Shown in pieces: positions 6,747 to 15,442 of a DNA stretch of 64,000 nucleotides; position 1 is the stretch's first letter; every line of letters starts with the position of its first letter. The notes below the pieces were generated by a model, which was not told the DNA's origin, did not search any database, and worked only from the letters and a program-made list of their open reading frames with translations. This stretch comes from Ruminococcus sp. (GTDB taxonomy: Bacteria; Bacillota; Clostridia; Oscillospirales; Acutalibacteraceae): the NCBI GenBank assembly GCA_017457955.1, contig JAFTGL010000004.1, positions 62,001-126,000 on the forward strand, in the 5' to 3' direction. Position numbers and translations under genes: made by a program.

Positions 6747-7754
6747 ATGAAAGCATTATTTGACAAGGTACAAATGAATAATCTGACAGTGAAGAACAGA
6801 CTGGTGCGCTCCGCAACATGGGAGGGCATCGCCGATCCCTACGGCAATATTGACGATCGAAGCTATCGGATATATGAGGAGCTGTCAAGGGGCGGCGTCG
6901 GGCTGATTATCGGCGGCTTTACAAGCGTTGCCGAAAATGACTTTTACTTCGACGGCATGATGCGGCTGTCGAACGACAGCCTGATCCCGCAGTACCGTAA
7001 GCTGACAGATCTGATCCACCTGTATGACAGCAAAGTAATCGCTCAGCTCGCGCTCGGCGCGTTCTATCGCAACGGTGTGCAGATCGAGCCGGACTATATG
7101 ACAGCGGATGAGATCCAGACCGTTATCCAATGGCTTATCGACGCGGCAACTCGGGCAGAGAAAGCGGGCTTTGACGGCGTGCAGATCCACGCGGCGCATT
7201 TCTTCTTCCTCAGCCGTTTTATCAGCCCGCGTGTCAATCATCGTATCGATCAATACGGAGGTACTACCGACAACCGTATGCGTATCCTGTTGGAGATTAT
7301 GGACGGTATCCGCAAGGCTTGCCCTACACTCCACATCACGATTAAGATAAACTCAAGCGACTTCACCTACGGCGGTCTGGAGCATGAGGAAAGCCTGTAT
7401 ATCTGTAAGAAACTCGCCGAGAACGGTATCGACTCTATCGAAGTCAGCGGCAACGGGACTTCTGTCGGCGGTATCAAGGCGCATATCAACGAAGCATACT
7501 TTCTGGATTTTGCAAAGAGGCTTGCGAAAGAAGTAAATGTGCCGATCATCCTCGTCGGAGGGCTGAGGGCGAAGGATACGATGGAAAACGTGTTGAACAC
7601 GACGGATATTGAACTGCTTTCCTTATCCCGACCCTTGCTCCGTGAGCCTGATTTCCCGAACAGATTGCAGAACGAGGATAACGCGGTATCAAAGTGTATT
7701 TCCTGCAACCGCTGTTATTCGTCCGACTGTCACAAGTGCGTATTCAGGAGGTAA
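6747..7754 (+). CDS. Old yellow enzyme-type NADH:flavin oxidoreductase
   Basis: 335 residues of an FMN-dependent TIM barrel: LFDKVQMNNLTVKNRLVRSA at the N-terminus, then GVGLIIGGF, AGFDGVQIHAAHFFFLSRFI with a catalytic His-Ala-Ala-His set, YGG, and VGGLR. The C-terminus has a Cys-rich segment CISCNRCYSSDCHKC, of the kind that binds an Fe-S cluster in longer family members, but the FAD/NADH domain is absent. It reduces activated alkenes such as enones using NAD(P)H. The start follows AAGGTG. The hydrolase gene begins 2 bp after its stop, and AGGAGG at the end of this gene serves as that gene's ribosome binding site. Confidence 0.85.
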   Translation: MKALFDKVQMNNLTVKNRLVRSATWEGIADPYGNIDDRSYRIYEELSRGGVGLIIGGFTSVAENDFYFDGMMRLSNDSLIPQYRKLTDLIHLYDSKVIAQLALGAFYRNGVQIEPDYMTADEIQTVIQWLIDAATRAEKAGFDGVQIHAAHFFFLSRFISPRVNHRIDQYGGTTDNRMRILLEIMDGIRKACPTLHITIKINSSDFTYGGLEHEESLYICKKLAENGIDSIEVSGNGTSVGGIKAHINEAYFLDFAKRLAKEVNVPIILVGGLRAKDTMENVLNTTDIELLSLSRPLLREPDFPNRLQNEDNAVSKCISCNRCYSSDCHKCVFRR

Positions 7755-7756
7755 GT

Positions 7757-8635
7757 ATGCGTACCGAAATCCAAGTGCCAACCAAACGCGGCGTACTGCT
7801 TGACGGCGTGTTATTTCATCAAAAGCAGACTGACACAGTGTTGATCGCGATTACGGGTGTTCATGGCAATTTTTATTCCAATCCGTTTTACTACAACATC
7901 GGCGATACGCTCGCGGAGAACGGATGTGACTTTATCTATGCCCAGACCAACGACGCCTTCGGACAGATCAAGACCTACAATATCCATACGAAACAGAATG
8001 AGGTCATCGGCTCGTGGAACGAGCGGTTTGAATATACCGACGACGATATCAACGCCTATATCGAATTTGCCGAGCGTCAGGGCTACAAGCATATCTACCT
8101 TGCGGGGCACTCCCTTGGTGCGAACAAGGTGATCTACTACCTCTCCCGACATCACGATGATAGGGTCGAAAAGTTCCTGCTCCTCAGTCCCGCCAACTTA
8201 GAACACATGATGAGCGGTGTGACCGATGATGAGCGCGATTATCTCCGTGAGCAGGTCGAGAACGGTGACGGTGATAAACTCCTGCCGTTCTACTTTATGG
8301 GGTGGGTCATGTGTATCGCCAATACCGCCTACGACTGGGCGTGGACGGATATGCTGAACAATGTTCATGTCGAGCCCGACCGCGACTTCTCTCAAGTAGA
8401 GCAGATCACCCACACCGGGGCGCTCCTGATCGGTACGCTCGACACCTTCACCTACGGCGACCCGTCGGGCTTTTTGAAAACCATCAACGACCATATGCCG
8501 ACCGCAAAGCAGAATCAACTGATCTTCATTGAAGGGACAGGACACACCTATCAGCAGAAGCATCAGGAGGTCGCTGACAGAATTACGGCGCTTATAAAGG
8601 AGTGGAGAGAATGCCGTTCATCATCGCAAGAGTGA
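7757..8635 (+). CDS. Alpha/beta hydrolase (DUF1749-like)
   Basis: 292 residues of alpha/beta-hydrolase fold. An oxyanion region is at TGVHGNFYSNP, the nucleophile elbow is GHSLG (YLAGHSLGANKVIYYLSR), a likely acid lies in LIGTLDTFTYGDPS, and the catalytic His in EGTGHTYQQKHQE. Together these give the Ser-Asp-His triad. The ATG at 7757 has AGGAGG 6 bp upstream; in-frame codons further up lie inside the old yellow enzyme gene. Translation is coupled to that enzyme. It probably cleaves an ester or thioester related to the reductase substrate, which is an inference from gene order. Confidence 0.8.
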   Translation: MRTEIQVPTKRGVLLDGVLFHQKQTDTVLIAITGVHGNFYSNPFYYNIGDTLAENGCDFIYAQTNDAFGQIKTYNIHTKQNEVIGSWNERFEYTDDDINAYIEFAERQGYKHIYLAGHSLGANKVIYYLSRHHDDRVEKFLLLSPANLEHMMSGVTDDERDYLREQVENGDGDKLLPFYFMGWVMCIANTAYDWAWTDMLNNVHVEPDRDFSQVEQITHTGALLIGTLDTFTYGDPSGFLKTINDHMPTAKQNQLIFIEGTGHTYQQKHQEVADRITALIKEWRECRSSSQE

Positions 8636-8700
8636 GCATAACGATCACGTCCTTCAACGACCTGACAAAGCTGATTTGTTTATCTGTATCCTGCGGCTGA
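8611..8700 (+). pseudogene. Truncated tautomerase-like fragment
   Basis: A 29-codon frame starting MPFIIARVSITIT after a good AAGGAG site, overlapping the hydrolase end by 25 bp. MPFI followed by an S-x-x-[IL]T pattern resembles the start of 4-oxalocrotonate/MIF-type tautomerases, whose catalytic Pro is residue 2, but the frame stops long before a full domain. It is probably a remnant; the match is too short to be certain. Confidence 0.3.
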
Positions 8701-8818
8701 GTAGAATTACCGGTTGAAATCAGCCGCCTAAGGTGATAGTATTATTATCGAGTAGTGATGGCATGAGCACTTCATATTCAGGTCGTATTTGCTCCTATGT
8801 ACAACGCTGCAATTTTGG

Positions 8819-8845
8819 TGATATCATCATTTATTAATGATATCA
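8819..8845. repeat. 9-bp perfect inverted repeat before the acetyltransferase
   Basis: TGATATCAT (8819-8827) and ATGATATCA (8837-8845) around CATTTATTA. It lies 25 bp before the acetyltransferase start, where it could act as an operator or a leader hairpin. Confidence 0.4.
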
Positions 8846-8869
8846 TTCGGTTTGAGAGGTGTTAAATAT

Positions 8870-9424
8870 ATGAAATATCATCAGAGCATTCAATTGAAGG
8901 ACGGCAGACGATGTATTTTGAGAAACGGAACGGCAGACGATGGTCAGGCCGCGCTTGACACCTTTATTCTGGCTCACTCCCAGACGGACTATCTGCTGTC
9001 TTATCCTGATGAGATCACTTTTTCAGCCGAAGAAGAAGGGGAGTATCTGCAGAAAAAAGCGGACAGTGACAGTGAGGCGGAGATACTTGCCGAGATAGAC
9101 GGCAGGATCGTCGGTACCGCCGGAATAGAGAGGGTCGGCAAACACGAGAAGCTCTCTCACCGCTGTGACTTCGGAGTGAGTATTGAAAAAGAATTCTGGG
9201 GTCTGGGAATCGGCAAGGCGCTTTTATATGCCTGCATAGAATGTGCGAAGAAGGCAGGATACCGTCAGATGGAGCTTGAGGTGGTTGCCGACAATGAAAG
9301 AGCTGTCAATATGTATTTGAACGCCGGCTTTGCAGAGTACGGCAGAAATCCCAGAGATTTTTTATCCAGATACTCGGGTTATCAGGAAGTGGTATATATG
9401 AGAATGGAACTTACGGAGGATTAA
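8870..9424 (+). CDS. GNAT-family N-acetyltransferase
   Basis: 184 residues. Motif A reads FGVSIEKEFWGLGIGKALL, with GLGIGK as the acetyl-CoA pyrophosphate loop, and motif B is ELEVVADNERAVNMYLNAGF. Length and pattern fit a RimJ/RimL-like or small-molecule acetyltransferase. The start at 8870 follows GAGAGGTG. It is monocistronic, and a strong terminator lies 55 bp after its stop. The acceptor is not predictable. Confidence 0.85.
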   Translation: MKYHQSIQLKDGRRCILRNGTADDGQAALDTFILAHSQTDYLLSYPDEITFSAEEEGEYLQKKADSDSEAEILAEIDGRIVGTAGIERVGKHEKLSHRCDFGVSIEKEFWGLGIGKALLYACIECAKKAGYRQMELEVVADNERAVNMYLNAGFAEYGRNPRDFLSRYSGYQEVVYMRMELTED

Positions 9425-9479
9425 CAATGATTTCAAATAATCACTGAAATGATTGATAATATCATTTTGTCATCAAAAA

Positions 9480-9519
9480 ACAGCGGGGAGGAAATTCTTT
9501 TCCTCTCCGCTGTCTTTTA
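9480..9519. terminator. Bidirectional terminator
   Basis: A 15-bp stem (ACAGCGGGGAGGAAA, 9480-9494; TTTCCTCTCCGCTGT, 9499-9513) with one G-T wobble, an A-run before it and CTTTTAT after it. It separates the convergent acetyltransferase and dipeptidase genes. Confidence 0.8.
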
Positions 9520-9531
9520 TGGTGATGATAA

Positions 9532-10995
9532 TCAGTTATCCGAAAGCTTGAAGCCGTTTTTCATGTTCCGGCTTGCTTCCGCCATAACTTTGTTCAGTGT
9601 GAAAGCCGTCTCTTCCTCCGCCATTTTGCCGAGCTTTTCATTTGCTTTTTGGGCAAGCGAAAAGTCACCGGTCTCTTTCATCCTTTTGTCATATTCCAGC
9701 AGGATACGTCGCCCTTTGGTGAGCGTTTTCTCATGGTAACGCTCGATATGCTGGACGCAGTCGGAAAAGCATGTATCCGCGAGTGTGCCGATGAGCCTGC
9801 TGCCCCAGAAAAAGTCGGCGGTAGATACGTCGAGTCCTGTTTTGCTGACATACCGCGGCAGTCGCGGTACATTTGTGTAGAATGGTATAAATGCGGAAAA
9901 TGTGGTGGAGCCGAAGCACAGCCACTCTACGCCTTTGATCTCATCAGGTACATCGGAGCGTATCTGACAGATGGTCGTGACGCCGGTACGGTTGATGCCG
10001 ATCGATCGGTACATACCGCGCTTGCCGGTATCATGGCTTTTATAGGGATCAAAGTCCGTACCCTGATAGTGACCGGAGAGAAGATACTTTACATCCTCCA
10101 CGGCGACTTTTCTGTCAGGTACCAGAGACCACGGAAGATTATCGCTCTCCGGCTTGAACTCTGCGTTCTCACCATCCCAGCTGTGACTGAACGGACAGAG
10201 ATACCTGCCCATGAACCATGCTCTGGGGGTGTTGTAGATATGATCCATATCATCGTGAGACCCGAATATATCTCTCGGGTTGAAGACGCCGTTCTGATTA
10301 GTGTCAAGATGATAGTCGCTGATGAATTCTTTGAGATCTTTCGAGCACATATGTGCCTTTTGATTGGTCAGAGCGTCATCAAGATCAAAGCTGTCCATGC
10401 CGAACTGATTCGGATTCATGACCACAACATCATCGGGAACCTTCTTTGCGATCCAGTGGTGACCGCCTATGGTTTCCATCCACCAGACTTCGTTTTCGTC
10501 GTTAAATGCGATACCGTTGGATTCGTATGTACCGTATCTCTCCAGCAGAGACGCGAGCCTCAGTACGCCTTCGCGTGCAGAGCGGATATAGGGGAGCACG
10601 AGCGTGACGATATCCTCCTCGCCGATCCCTCCGATCGTATCCTTTTCTCTTCTGCTCTTAGCTTTCTTATATTCCACGAGCGGATCGGCAGAGAGCACCC
10701 GAGGGTTGGAGGAGATCGTTTCTGTAGCGGTCATGCCGACATTTGACGCGTTGATCCCTGACGCCGCCCATATTCCGTCCTTCGGGTCTACGCTGGGACA
10801 GGCTGTATAGCGCATAGGGTGGTCAGGCAGCTCTATCTCCACATGAGATATGACGCTTTTATACTTTTTCGGCTGATCCTTCGGCTCTTTCACAATGAAT
10901 TTTTTTACATCAAAGTGACCGTCATCAGTTCTTGCGATCATTGTGGTGCCGTCGTTTGACGCACCTTTTCCTACCAGTACGGTTGTGCAGGACAT
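9532..10995 (-). CDS. C69-family dipeptidase (PepD-like)
   Basis: 487 residues. MSCTTVLVGKGASNDGTTMI is the family start: Cys 3 becomes the N-terminal nucleophile after removal of the first residues. Later family motifs are TARTDDG-like IARTDDGHFD, WWMETIGGHHWIAKKVPDD (Glu and His region) and VMNPNQF. The ATG at 10995 with GAGGT upstream is preferred; an in-frame start 23 codons earlier would bury the nucleophile. Length fits the family (about 470-490). It hydrolyses dipeptides in the cytoplasm and is divergent from oppBCDFA, so imported peptides are the likely substrates. Confidence 0.85.
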   Translation of the reverse strand: MSCTTVLVGKGASNDGTTMIARTDDGHFDVKKFIVKEPKDQPKKYKSVISHVEIELPDHPMRYTACPSVDPKDGIWAASGINASNVGMTATETISSNPRVLSADPLVEYKKAKSRREKDTIGGIGEEDIVTLVLPYIRSAREGVLRLASLLERYGTYESNGIAFNDENEVWWMETIGGHHWIAKKVPDDVVVMNPNQFGMDSFDLDDALTNQKAHMCSKDLKEFISDYHLDTNQNGVFNPRDIFGSHDDMDHIYNTPRAWFMGRYLCPFSHSWDGENAEFKPESDNLPWSLVPDRKVAVEDVKYLLSGHYQGTDFDPYKSHDTGKRGMYRSIGINRTGVTTICQIRSDVPDEIKGVEWLCFGSTTFSAFIPFYTNVPRLPRYVSKTGLDVSTADFFWGSRLIGTLADTCFSDCVQHIERYHEKTLTKGRRILLEYDKRMKETGDFSLAQKANEKLGKMAEEETAFTLNKVMAEASRNMKNGFKLSDN

Positions 10996-11225
10996 GTTTA
11001 CATACCTCAATTCTTTTCTGAAAATGCTTTTACTCAATTTTGGCAAAAAGCTTAATGCCTTCACTTTGCCTGTATCAAATTATATCCAAACCTGAATATA
11101 AGTCAAATATAAAATTCGTCAAATTTTTGTATAAAGAAGCAAAATCAGCTGTTTTATCCTATGATACTAAAGAATCTTGTCGAATTGCTTAAAAGTTAAG
11201 TGTTCTTTTTATGAAAAGTGTTGAA

Positions 11226-11254
11226 TTGTATTTGATTCGTAAGTGTGATAAAAT
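11226..11254 (+). promoter_or_regulatory. Candidate promoter of the opp operon
   Basis: TTGTAT (11226-11231), 17 bp, TAAAAT (11249-11254). The 359-base dipeptidase/opp spacer is otherwise AT-rich without a gene. A small hairpin (CGGTA...TACCG, near 11315-11332) lies in the leader. Confidence 0.45.
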
Positions 11255-11354
11255 AACTTAGTGTGCATTATCGGTTTTGTTTTTCTCAGGCGGATGACCG
11301 CACAAAGCTCCTTACGGTATTCATACTACCGAAAGGAAAAAACAATAAGGTAGG

Positions 11355-12290
11355 ATGAGTATGAATTCAAAAACGCTGCTTTACGTTGTCAAACGTGTAC
11401 TTCTTGCGTTGTTTACCGTATGGGTAGTCATAACAGTCACGTTCTTTGTTATGCACGCTGTTCCCGGCGGTCCGTTTATCGGTGAAAAGGCGACCACCCC
11501 TGCCGTACAGGCCGCTATGGAGGCTAAGTACGGTCTGGACAAGCCGCTGCTTGAACAGTACGGTACATATCTTAAGGATATTGTCACAAAGTTTGACTTC
11601 GGTCCGTCTCTTAAGCAGAGAGGACGTATGGTAATAGACATTATCGCTGACGGCATGAAAACCTCGATGAAGCTCGGATTGATCGCTGCCGGTGTTGCGA
11701 CGCTGATCGGCGTAGTGCTCGGCGCAGTCGCCGCTCTCAGGCGAAACAAGGTGATAGACCGCGTGATCATGGTTATCACAACGGCATTTGTATCTATGCC
11801 GTCTTTTATCATCGGTGCTCTGCTGCTGGCGCTGTTTTCGGTACAGCTTCGCTGGCTGCCTGCTAACGGCTCTACCGGCGCCGGACTGGTACTCCCGATC
11901 ATCACCCTTGCGCTGTATCCGATGGCATACATCACGCGTCTGACCCGTTCCTCAATGCTGGACGTACTGGGTCAGGATTATATACGGACCGCTAAGGCAA
12001 AGGGCGTATCGGGCGCAAGGATCATCTTCGGCCACGCTCTGAAGAATTCTCTGATCCCGGTTCTGACATATCTCGGTCCCATGCTCGCCTATATCGTAAC
12101 AGGTTCGCTTGTCGTAGAGCAAATCTTTGCGGTACCCGGCATAGGACGACAGTTCGTCAGCTCGATCACCAACCGCGATTATCCTATGATCATGGGCACA
12201 ACGATCATTCTGGCTGCTCTGATCGTTATTATGAACCTTGTTACGGATATACTCTATAAGGTAGTAGATCCGCGTATCACGCTTGAATAG
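11355..12290 (+). CDS. oppB: Oligopeptide ABC transporter permease OppB
   Basis: 311 residues, six membrane segments. The N-terminal VVKRVLLALFTVWVVITVTF is the typical first helix of OppB/DppB. The EAA loop reads DYIRTAKAKGVSGARIIFGH, followed by ALKNSLIPVLTYLG. An alternative ATG at 11361 has slightly better spacing from AAGGTAGG. First gene of the oppB-C-D-F-A operon; 14 bp to oppC. Confidence 0.9.
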   Translation: MSMNSKTLLYVVKRVLLALFTVWVVITVTFFVMHAVPGGPFIGEKATTPAVQAAMEAKYGLDKPLLEQYGTYLKDIVTKFDFGPSLKQRGRMVIDIIADGMKTSMKLGLIAAGVATLIGVVLGAVAALRRNKVIDRVIMVITTAFVSMPSFIIGALLLALFSVQLRWLPANGSTGAGLVLPIITLALYPMAYITRLTRSSMLDVLGQDYIRTAKAKGVSGARIIFGHALKNSLIPVLTYLGPMLAYIVTGSLVVEQIFAVPGIGRQFVSSITNRDYPMIMGTTIILAALIVIMNLVTDILYKVVDPRITLE

Positions 12291-12304
12291 GGGAGGGGAA
12301 ACAC

Positions 12305-13363
12305 ATGCAAAAGAAAAAATTCACCTTCCATGTCGATCTTGATATGTTCAATCCGGCGTCCGAGAAGGACAAGGAATATATGGTGCAGATGCGCCCCTCG
12401 TCGACCTTTTTCAAAGACGGCGTTAAAAGGCTGTATAAGAACAAGGTTGCATTTGTCAGCTTCATCGTCATCGTGCTGATTACGCTGTCGAGTATTATTA
12501 TCCCGTTTTTCTGGCCTTATACTTATGAGAATCAGCTTGGCGTTCAGGCGGGAAAGGCAGTAGACGCTTCGTACAATAATCTGAAGCCTTTTGAATACGG
12601 AGCGACAGAGCAGCAGCTTATCGAAGAGGGCGAGAGTGTGTTCCCGCATGTTTTCGGTACCGATTCAGCGGGCAGAGATTACTTTATCCGCGTCATCTAC
12701 GGCACACGCGTATCTCTCGCGGTTGGCTTTTTCGCAAGTATCATCGTATTGCTTATCGGTACGCTGGTCGGCTCGATATCAGGCTATTTCGGCGGCAAAG
12801 TAGACCTTATCATCATGCGAATCGTAGATATCATCTACTCTCTGCCTGATATGCTGATGGTTATTCTTCTGTCAACAGTTTTGAAAATGACCCTCACTCC
12901 CGTCATCGCCGGTACGGCTCTCGAGAGCGTAGGAGCAAATATCATCAGTCTGTTCATTGTGTTCGCGCTGCTGTACTGGGTCAGCATGTCGCGTTTGATC
13001 AGAGGTCAGATCCTCTCTCTCAGAGAGCAGGAGTATGTTCTTTCGGCACAAGCGACAGGCGCAAAGGGTAAGTGGATCATCACAAAGCACCTGATCCCCA
13101 ACTGCATCAGCGTCGTTATTATATCCGCCGCTCTGCAGATACCCTCTGCGATCTTTACCGAGAGCTATCTGTCATTCCTCGGTCTCGGCGTTAACGCGCC
13201 TATGCCGTCACTGGGATCTCTGGCATCGGAAGCGCTCAACGGCCTTGCGAGCTATCCCTACCGACTGGTTATTCCCGCTGTTGTTATTTCGCTGATTGTA
13301 CTCAGCCTCAACCTCTTCGGCGACGGTCTCAGAGACGCGTTCGACCCGAAGCTCAACGACTAA
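12305..13363 (+). CDS. oppC: Oligopeptide ABC transporter permease OppC
   Basis: 352 residues. The long N-terminal cytoplasmic part (about 50 residues) and a first helix VAFVSFIVIVLITLSSIIIP are followed by a periplasmic loop with HVFGTDSAGRDYFIRVIYGT, the standard OppC/DppC motif. The EAA loop is EYVLSAQATGAKGKWIITKH, and SYLSFLGLGV follows. It pairs with OppB to form the membrane channel. The start follows GGGGAGGGG. Confidence 0.9.
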   Translation: MQKKKFTFHVDLDMFNPASEKDKEYMVQMRPSSTFFKDGVKRLYKNKVAFVSFIVIVLITLSSIIIPFFWPYTYENQLGVQAGKAVDASYNNLKPFEYGATEQQLIEEGESVFPHVFGTDSAGRDYFIRVIYGTRVSLAVGFFASIIVLLIGTLVGSISGYFGGKVDLIIMRIVDIIYSLPDMLMVILLSTVLKMTLTPVIAGTALESVGANIISLFIVFALLYWVSMSRLIRGQILSLREQEYVLSAQATGAKGKWIITKHLIPNCISVVIISAALQIPSAIFTESYLSFLGLGVNAPMPSLGSLASEALNGLASYPYRLVIPAVVISLIVLSLNLFGDGLRDAFDPKLND

Positions 13364-13376
13364 GGAGGCGCGTACT

Positions 13377-14396
13377 ATGGCATTATTGGAAGTTAAAAAT
13401 CTGCAGACATCCTTCTTTACCGACGCAGGTGAAGTCAAGGCTGTCAACGACGTATCATTTACTCTTGACAGGGGAAAGGTACTGGGTATCGTAGGCGAGT
13501 CAGGCTCAGGAAAATCCGTCACAGCGTATTCGATCATGCAGATCTTAGCCGGTACAGGCAAGATCATCGGCGGTTCGGTCAAGCTGGACGGTCAGGAACT
13601 GGTCGGAGCAGGCGAGAAGGTCATGAAGACTGTCCGCGGCAACAGGATATCCATTATATTCCAGGATCCGATGACCTCGCTCAACCCTACCTATACCATC
13701 GGCAGGCAGTTGATGGAAGCGATTATGCTGCACACCGACCGCAATAAGAAGCAGGCGTATGATCGCGCTGTTGAAATGCTCAGGCTTGTCAATATCAACG
13801 AGCCCGAAAAGCGCATGAAGCAGTATCCTTTCGAGCATTCGGGCGGTATGCGCCAGAGAGTCATGATCGCTATGGCGCTCGCATGCGAACCCGATATCCT
13901 GATCGCCGACGAGCCCACCACCGCTCTTGACGTGACGATTCAGGCTCAGATTCTTGAGCTGATGGGTTCCCTGCAGAGAGAGCTTGGTATGGCAATTATC
14001 ATGATTACTCACGATCTGGGCGTTGTTGCGCAGATGTGCGACGAGGTTATTGTCATGTATGCCGGCTCTATTTGTGAACAGGGCACTGCCGACGAGATCT
14101 TTTATAACCCGAAGCATGAATATACAAAGGGCCTCATGCGTTCTATCCCCACAGCGGATACCGCAGGCAGCAAGCTGCATCCGATCACCGGCACGCCTAT
14201 CGACCTTTTGAATATGCCAAAGGGCTGTCCGTTCGCTCCGCGATGTGATAACGCGATGAAAATCTGCATTAATCACCGCGCCGAGCGTATGCAGATCAAC
14301 GACGATCACGCGGCGGCCTGCTGGATGAATGTAAAGGAAGGCGTTGAAAAAGGCGAGATCGTATTAGATGAGGAAGGCGGTGACGACCGTGAGTGA
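13377..14396 (+). CDS. oppD: Oligopeptide ABC transporter ATPase OppD
   Basis: 339 residues. Walker A GESGSGKS, signature EHSGGMRQRVMIAMAL, Walker B DILIADEPTTALD, H-loop MITHDLG. The C-terminal oligopeptide-transporter extension has GCPFAPRCDNAMKIC. The ATG at 13377 follows AAGGAGG; it is preferred to upstream in-frame codons that lie in oppC. It energises peptide import together with OppF, and its end overlaps the oppF start by 8 bp. Confidence 0.92.
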   Translation: MALLEVKNLQTSFFTDAGEVKAVNDVSFTLDRGKVLGIVGESGSGKSVTAYSIMQILAGTGKIIGGSVKLDGQELVGAGEKVMKTVRGNRISIIFQDPMTSLNPTYTIGRQLMEAIMLHTDRNKKQAYDRAVEMLRLVNINEPEKRMKQYPFEHSGGMRQRVMIAMALACEPDILIADEPTTALDVTIQAQILELMGSLQRELGMAIIMITHDLGVVAQMCDEVIVMYAGSICEQGTADEIFYNPKHEYTKGLMRSIPTADTAGSKLHPITGTPIDLLNMPKGCPFAPRCDNAMKICINHRAERMQINDDHAAACWMNVKEGVEKGEIVLDEEGGDDRE

Positions 14397-15369
14397 TAAG
14401 CAGCCTCTTATTGAAGTCAAAAATTTAAAAGAGTATTTCAACATCAGCACCGGTATGTTCCGCTCAAAACCGCTCAAGGCTGTTGACGGCGTTTCATTCT
14501 CTATCAACAAGGGAGAGACGCTCGGACTTGTAGGCGAATCGGGCTGCGGAAAAACTACCGTAGGAAGAACTCTGCTGCACCTTTATAAGCCCACCGGCGG
14601 CGAGATCTGGTATAACGGCAAACGGATAAAGTCAAAATCAGATATCAAAGAATTCCGCAAGAAGGCCACTATGGTCTTTCAGGATCCGTACTCCTCTCTC
14701 AATCCGAGAATGACCGTTTCGGACATCATCGGCGAGCCTCTGGACGTACATAAGCTGACAAAAACCAAGAAAGAACGTGAGGAGCGTATCCTCGAGCTGA
14801 TGGGCTATGTAGGTCTCAACAGCGAGCACGCCGCCCGTTATGCGCATGAGTTTTCCGGCGGTCAGCGCCAGCGTATCGGCATCGCTCGTTCTCTCGCGGT
14901 AAATCCGGATTTCATTGTTTGTGACGAGCCTGTATCTGCGCTGGATGTCAGTATCCAGGCTCAGGTAATCAACATGTTCGACGAATTGCAGGAAAAGCTG
15001 GGCCTGACCTATCTGTTCATCGCCCATGACCTGCTGGTCGTTCGTCACATCTCCGACCGTATCGCAGTCATGTATCTCGGCAAGATGGTTGAGCTTGCGC
15101 CTGCCGCGGAGATCTACGATCATCCGCTCCATCCGTATTCCAAGTCGCTGCTCTCCGCTGTTCCGGTTCCGGATCCGAAGGTCGCGAGAGCGAACAAGCG
15201 TATCGTGCTGACGGGAGATATTCCCAGCCCGCTGAACGCGCCTTCCGGTTGTCCGTTCCGAACCCGCTGTCAGTATGCCTGCGAAAAGTGCGCCGAGAGC
15301 ATGCCTCCCTTTGAAGAGGTATCGACGGGACATTTTGTCGCCTGCCACAGACTCGCGGAGATAAACTAA
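14389..15369 (+). CDS. oppF: Oligopeptide ABC transporter ATPase OppF
   Basis: 326 residues. Walker A GESGCGKT, signature EFSGGQRQRIGIARSL, Walker B DFIVCDEPVSALD, H-loop IAHDL. The C-terminus has GCPFRTRCQYACEKC, the Cys-rich tail of this family. The GTG at 14389 (MSDKQPLIEVKN) is chosen because AAGGCGG precedes it; an ATG at 14368 lies deeper in oppD. It pairs with OppD. Confidence 0.9.
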   Translation: MSDKQPLIEVKNLKEYFNISTGMFRSKPLKAVDGVSFSINKGETLGLVGESGCGKTTVGRTLLHLYKPTGGEIWYNGKRIKSKSDIKEFRKKATMVFQDPYSSLNPRMTVSDIIGEPLDVHKLTKTKKEREERILELMGYVGLNSEHAARYAHEFSGGQRQRIGIARSLAVNPDFIVCDEPVSALDVSIQAQVINMFDELQEKLGLTYLFIAHDLLVVRHISDRIAVMYLGKMVELAPAAEIYDHPLHPYSKSLLSAVPVPDPKVARANKRIVLTGDIPSPLNAPSGCPFRTRCQYACEKCAESMPPFEEVSTGHFVACHRLAEIN

Positions 15370-15442
15370 GGTAAACCGTACAGGAATAAAACAGACCTGT
15401 ACCGAAAATAATATTCATTTTTATGAAAGGATTGACCGAAAA

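Noticed and set aside
9649-10746. A 365-codon open frame on the plus strand
   Set aside because: It is exactly opposite the C69 dipeptidase gene, has no ribosome binding site, and its composition (Cys/Arg/His rich) is that of an antisense shadow.
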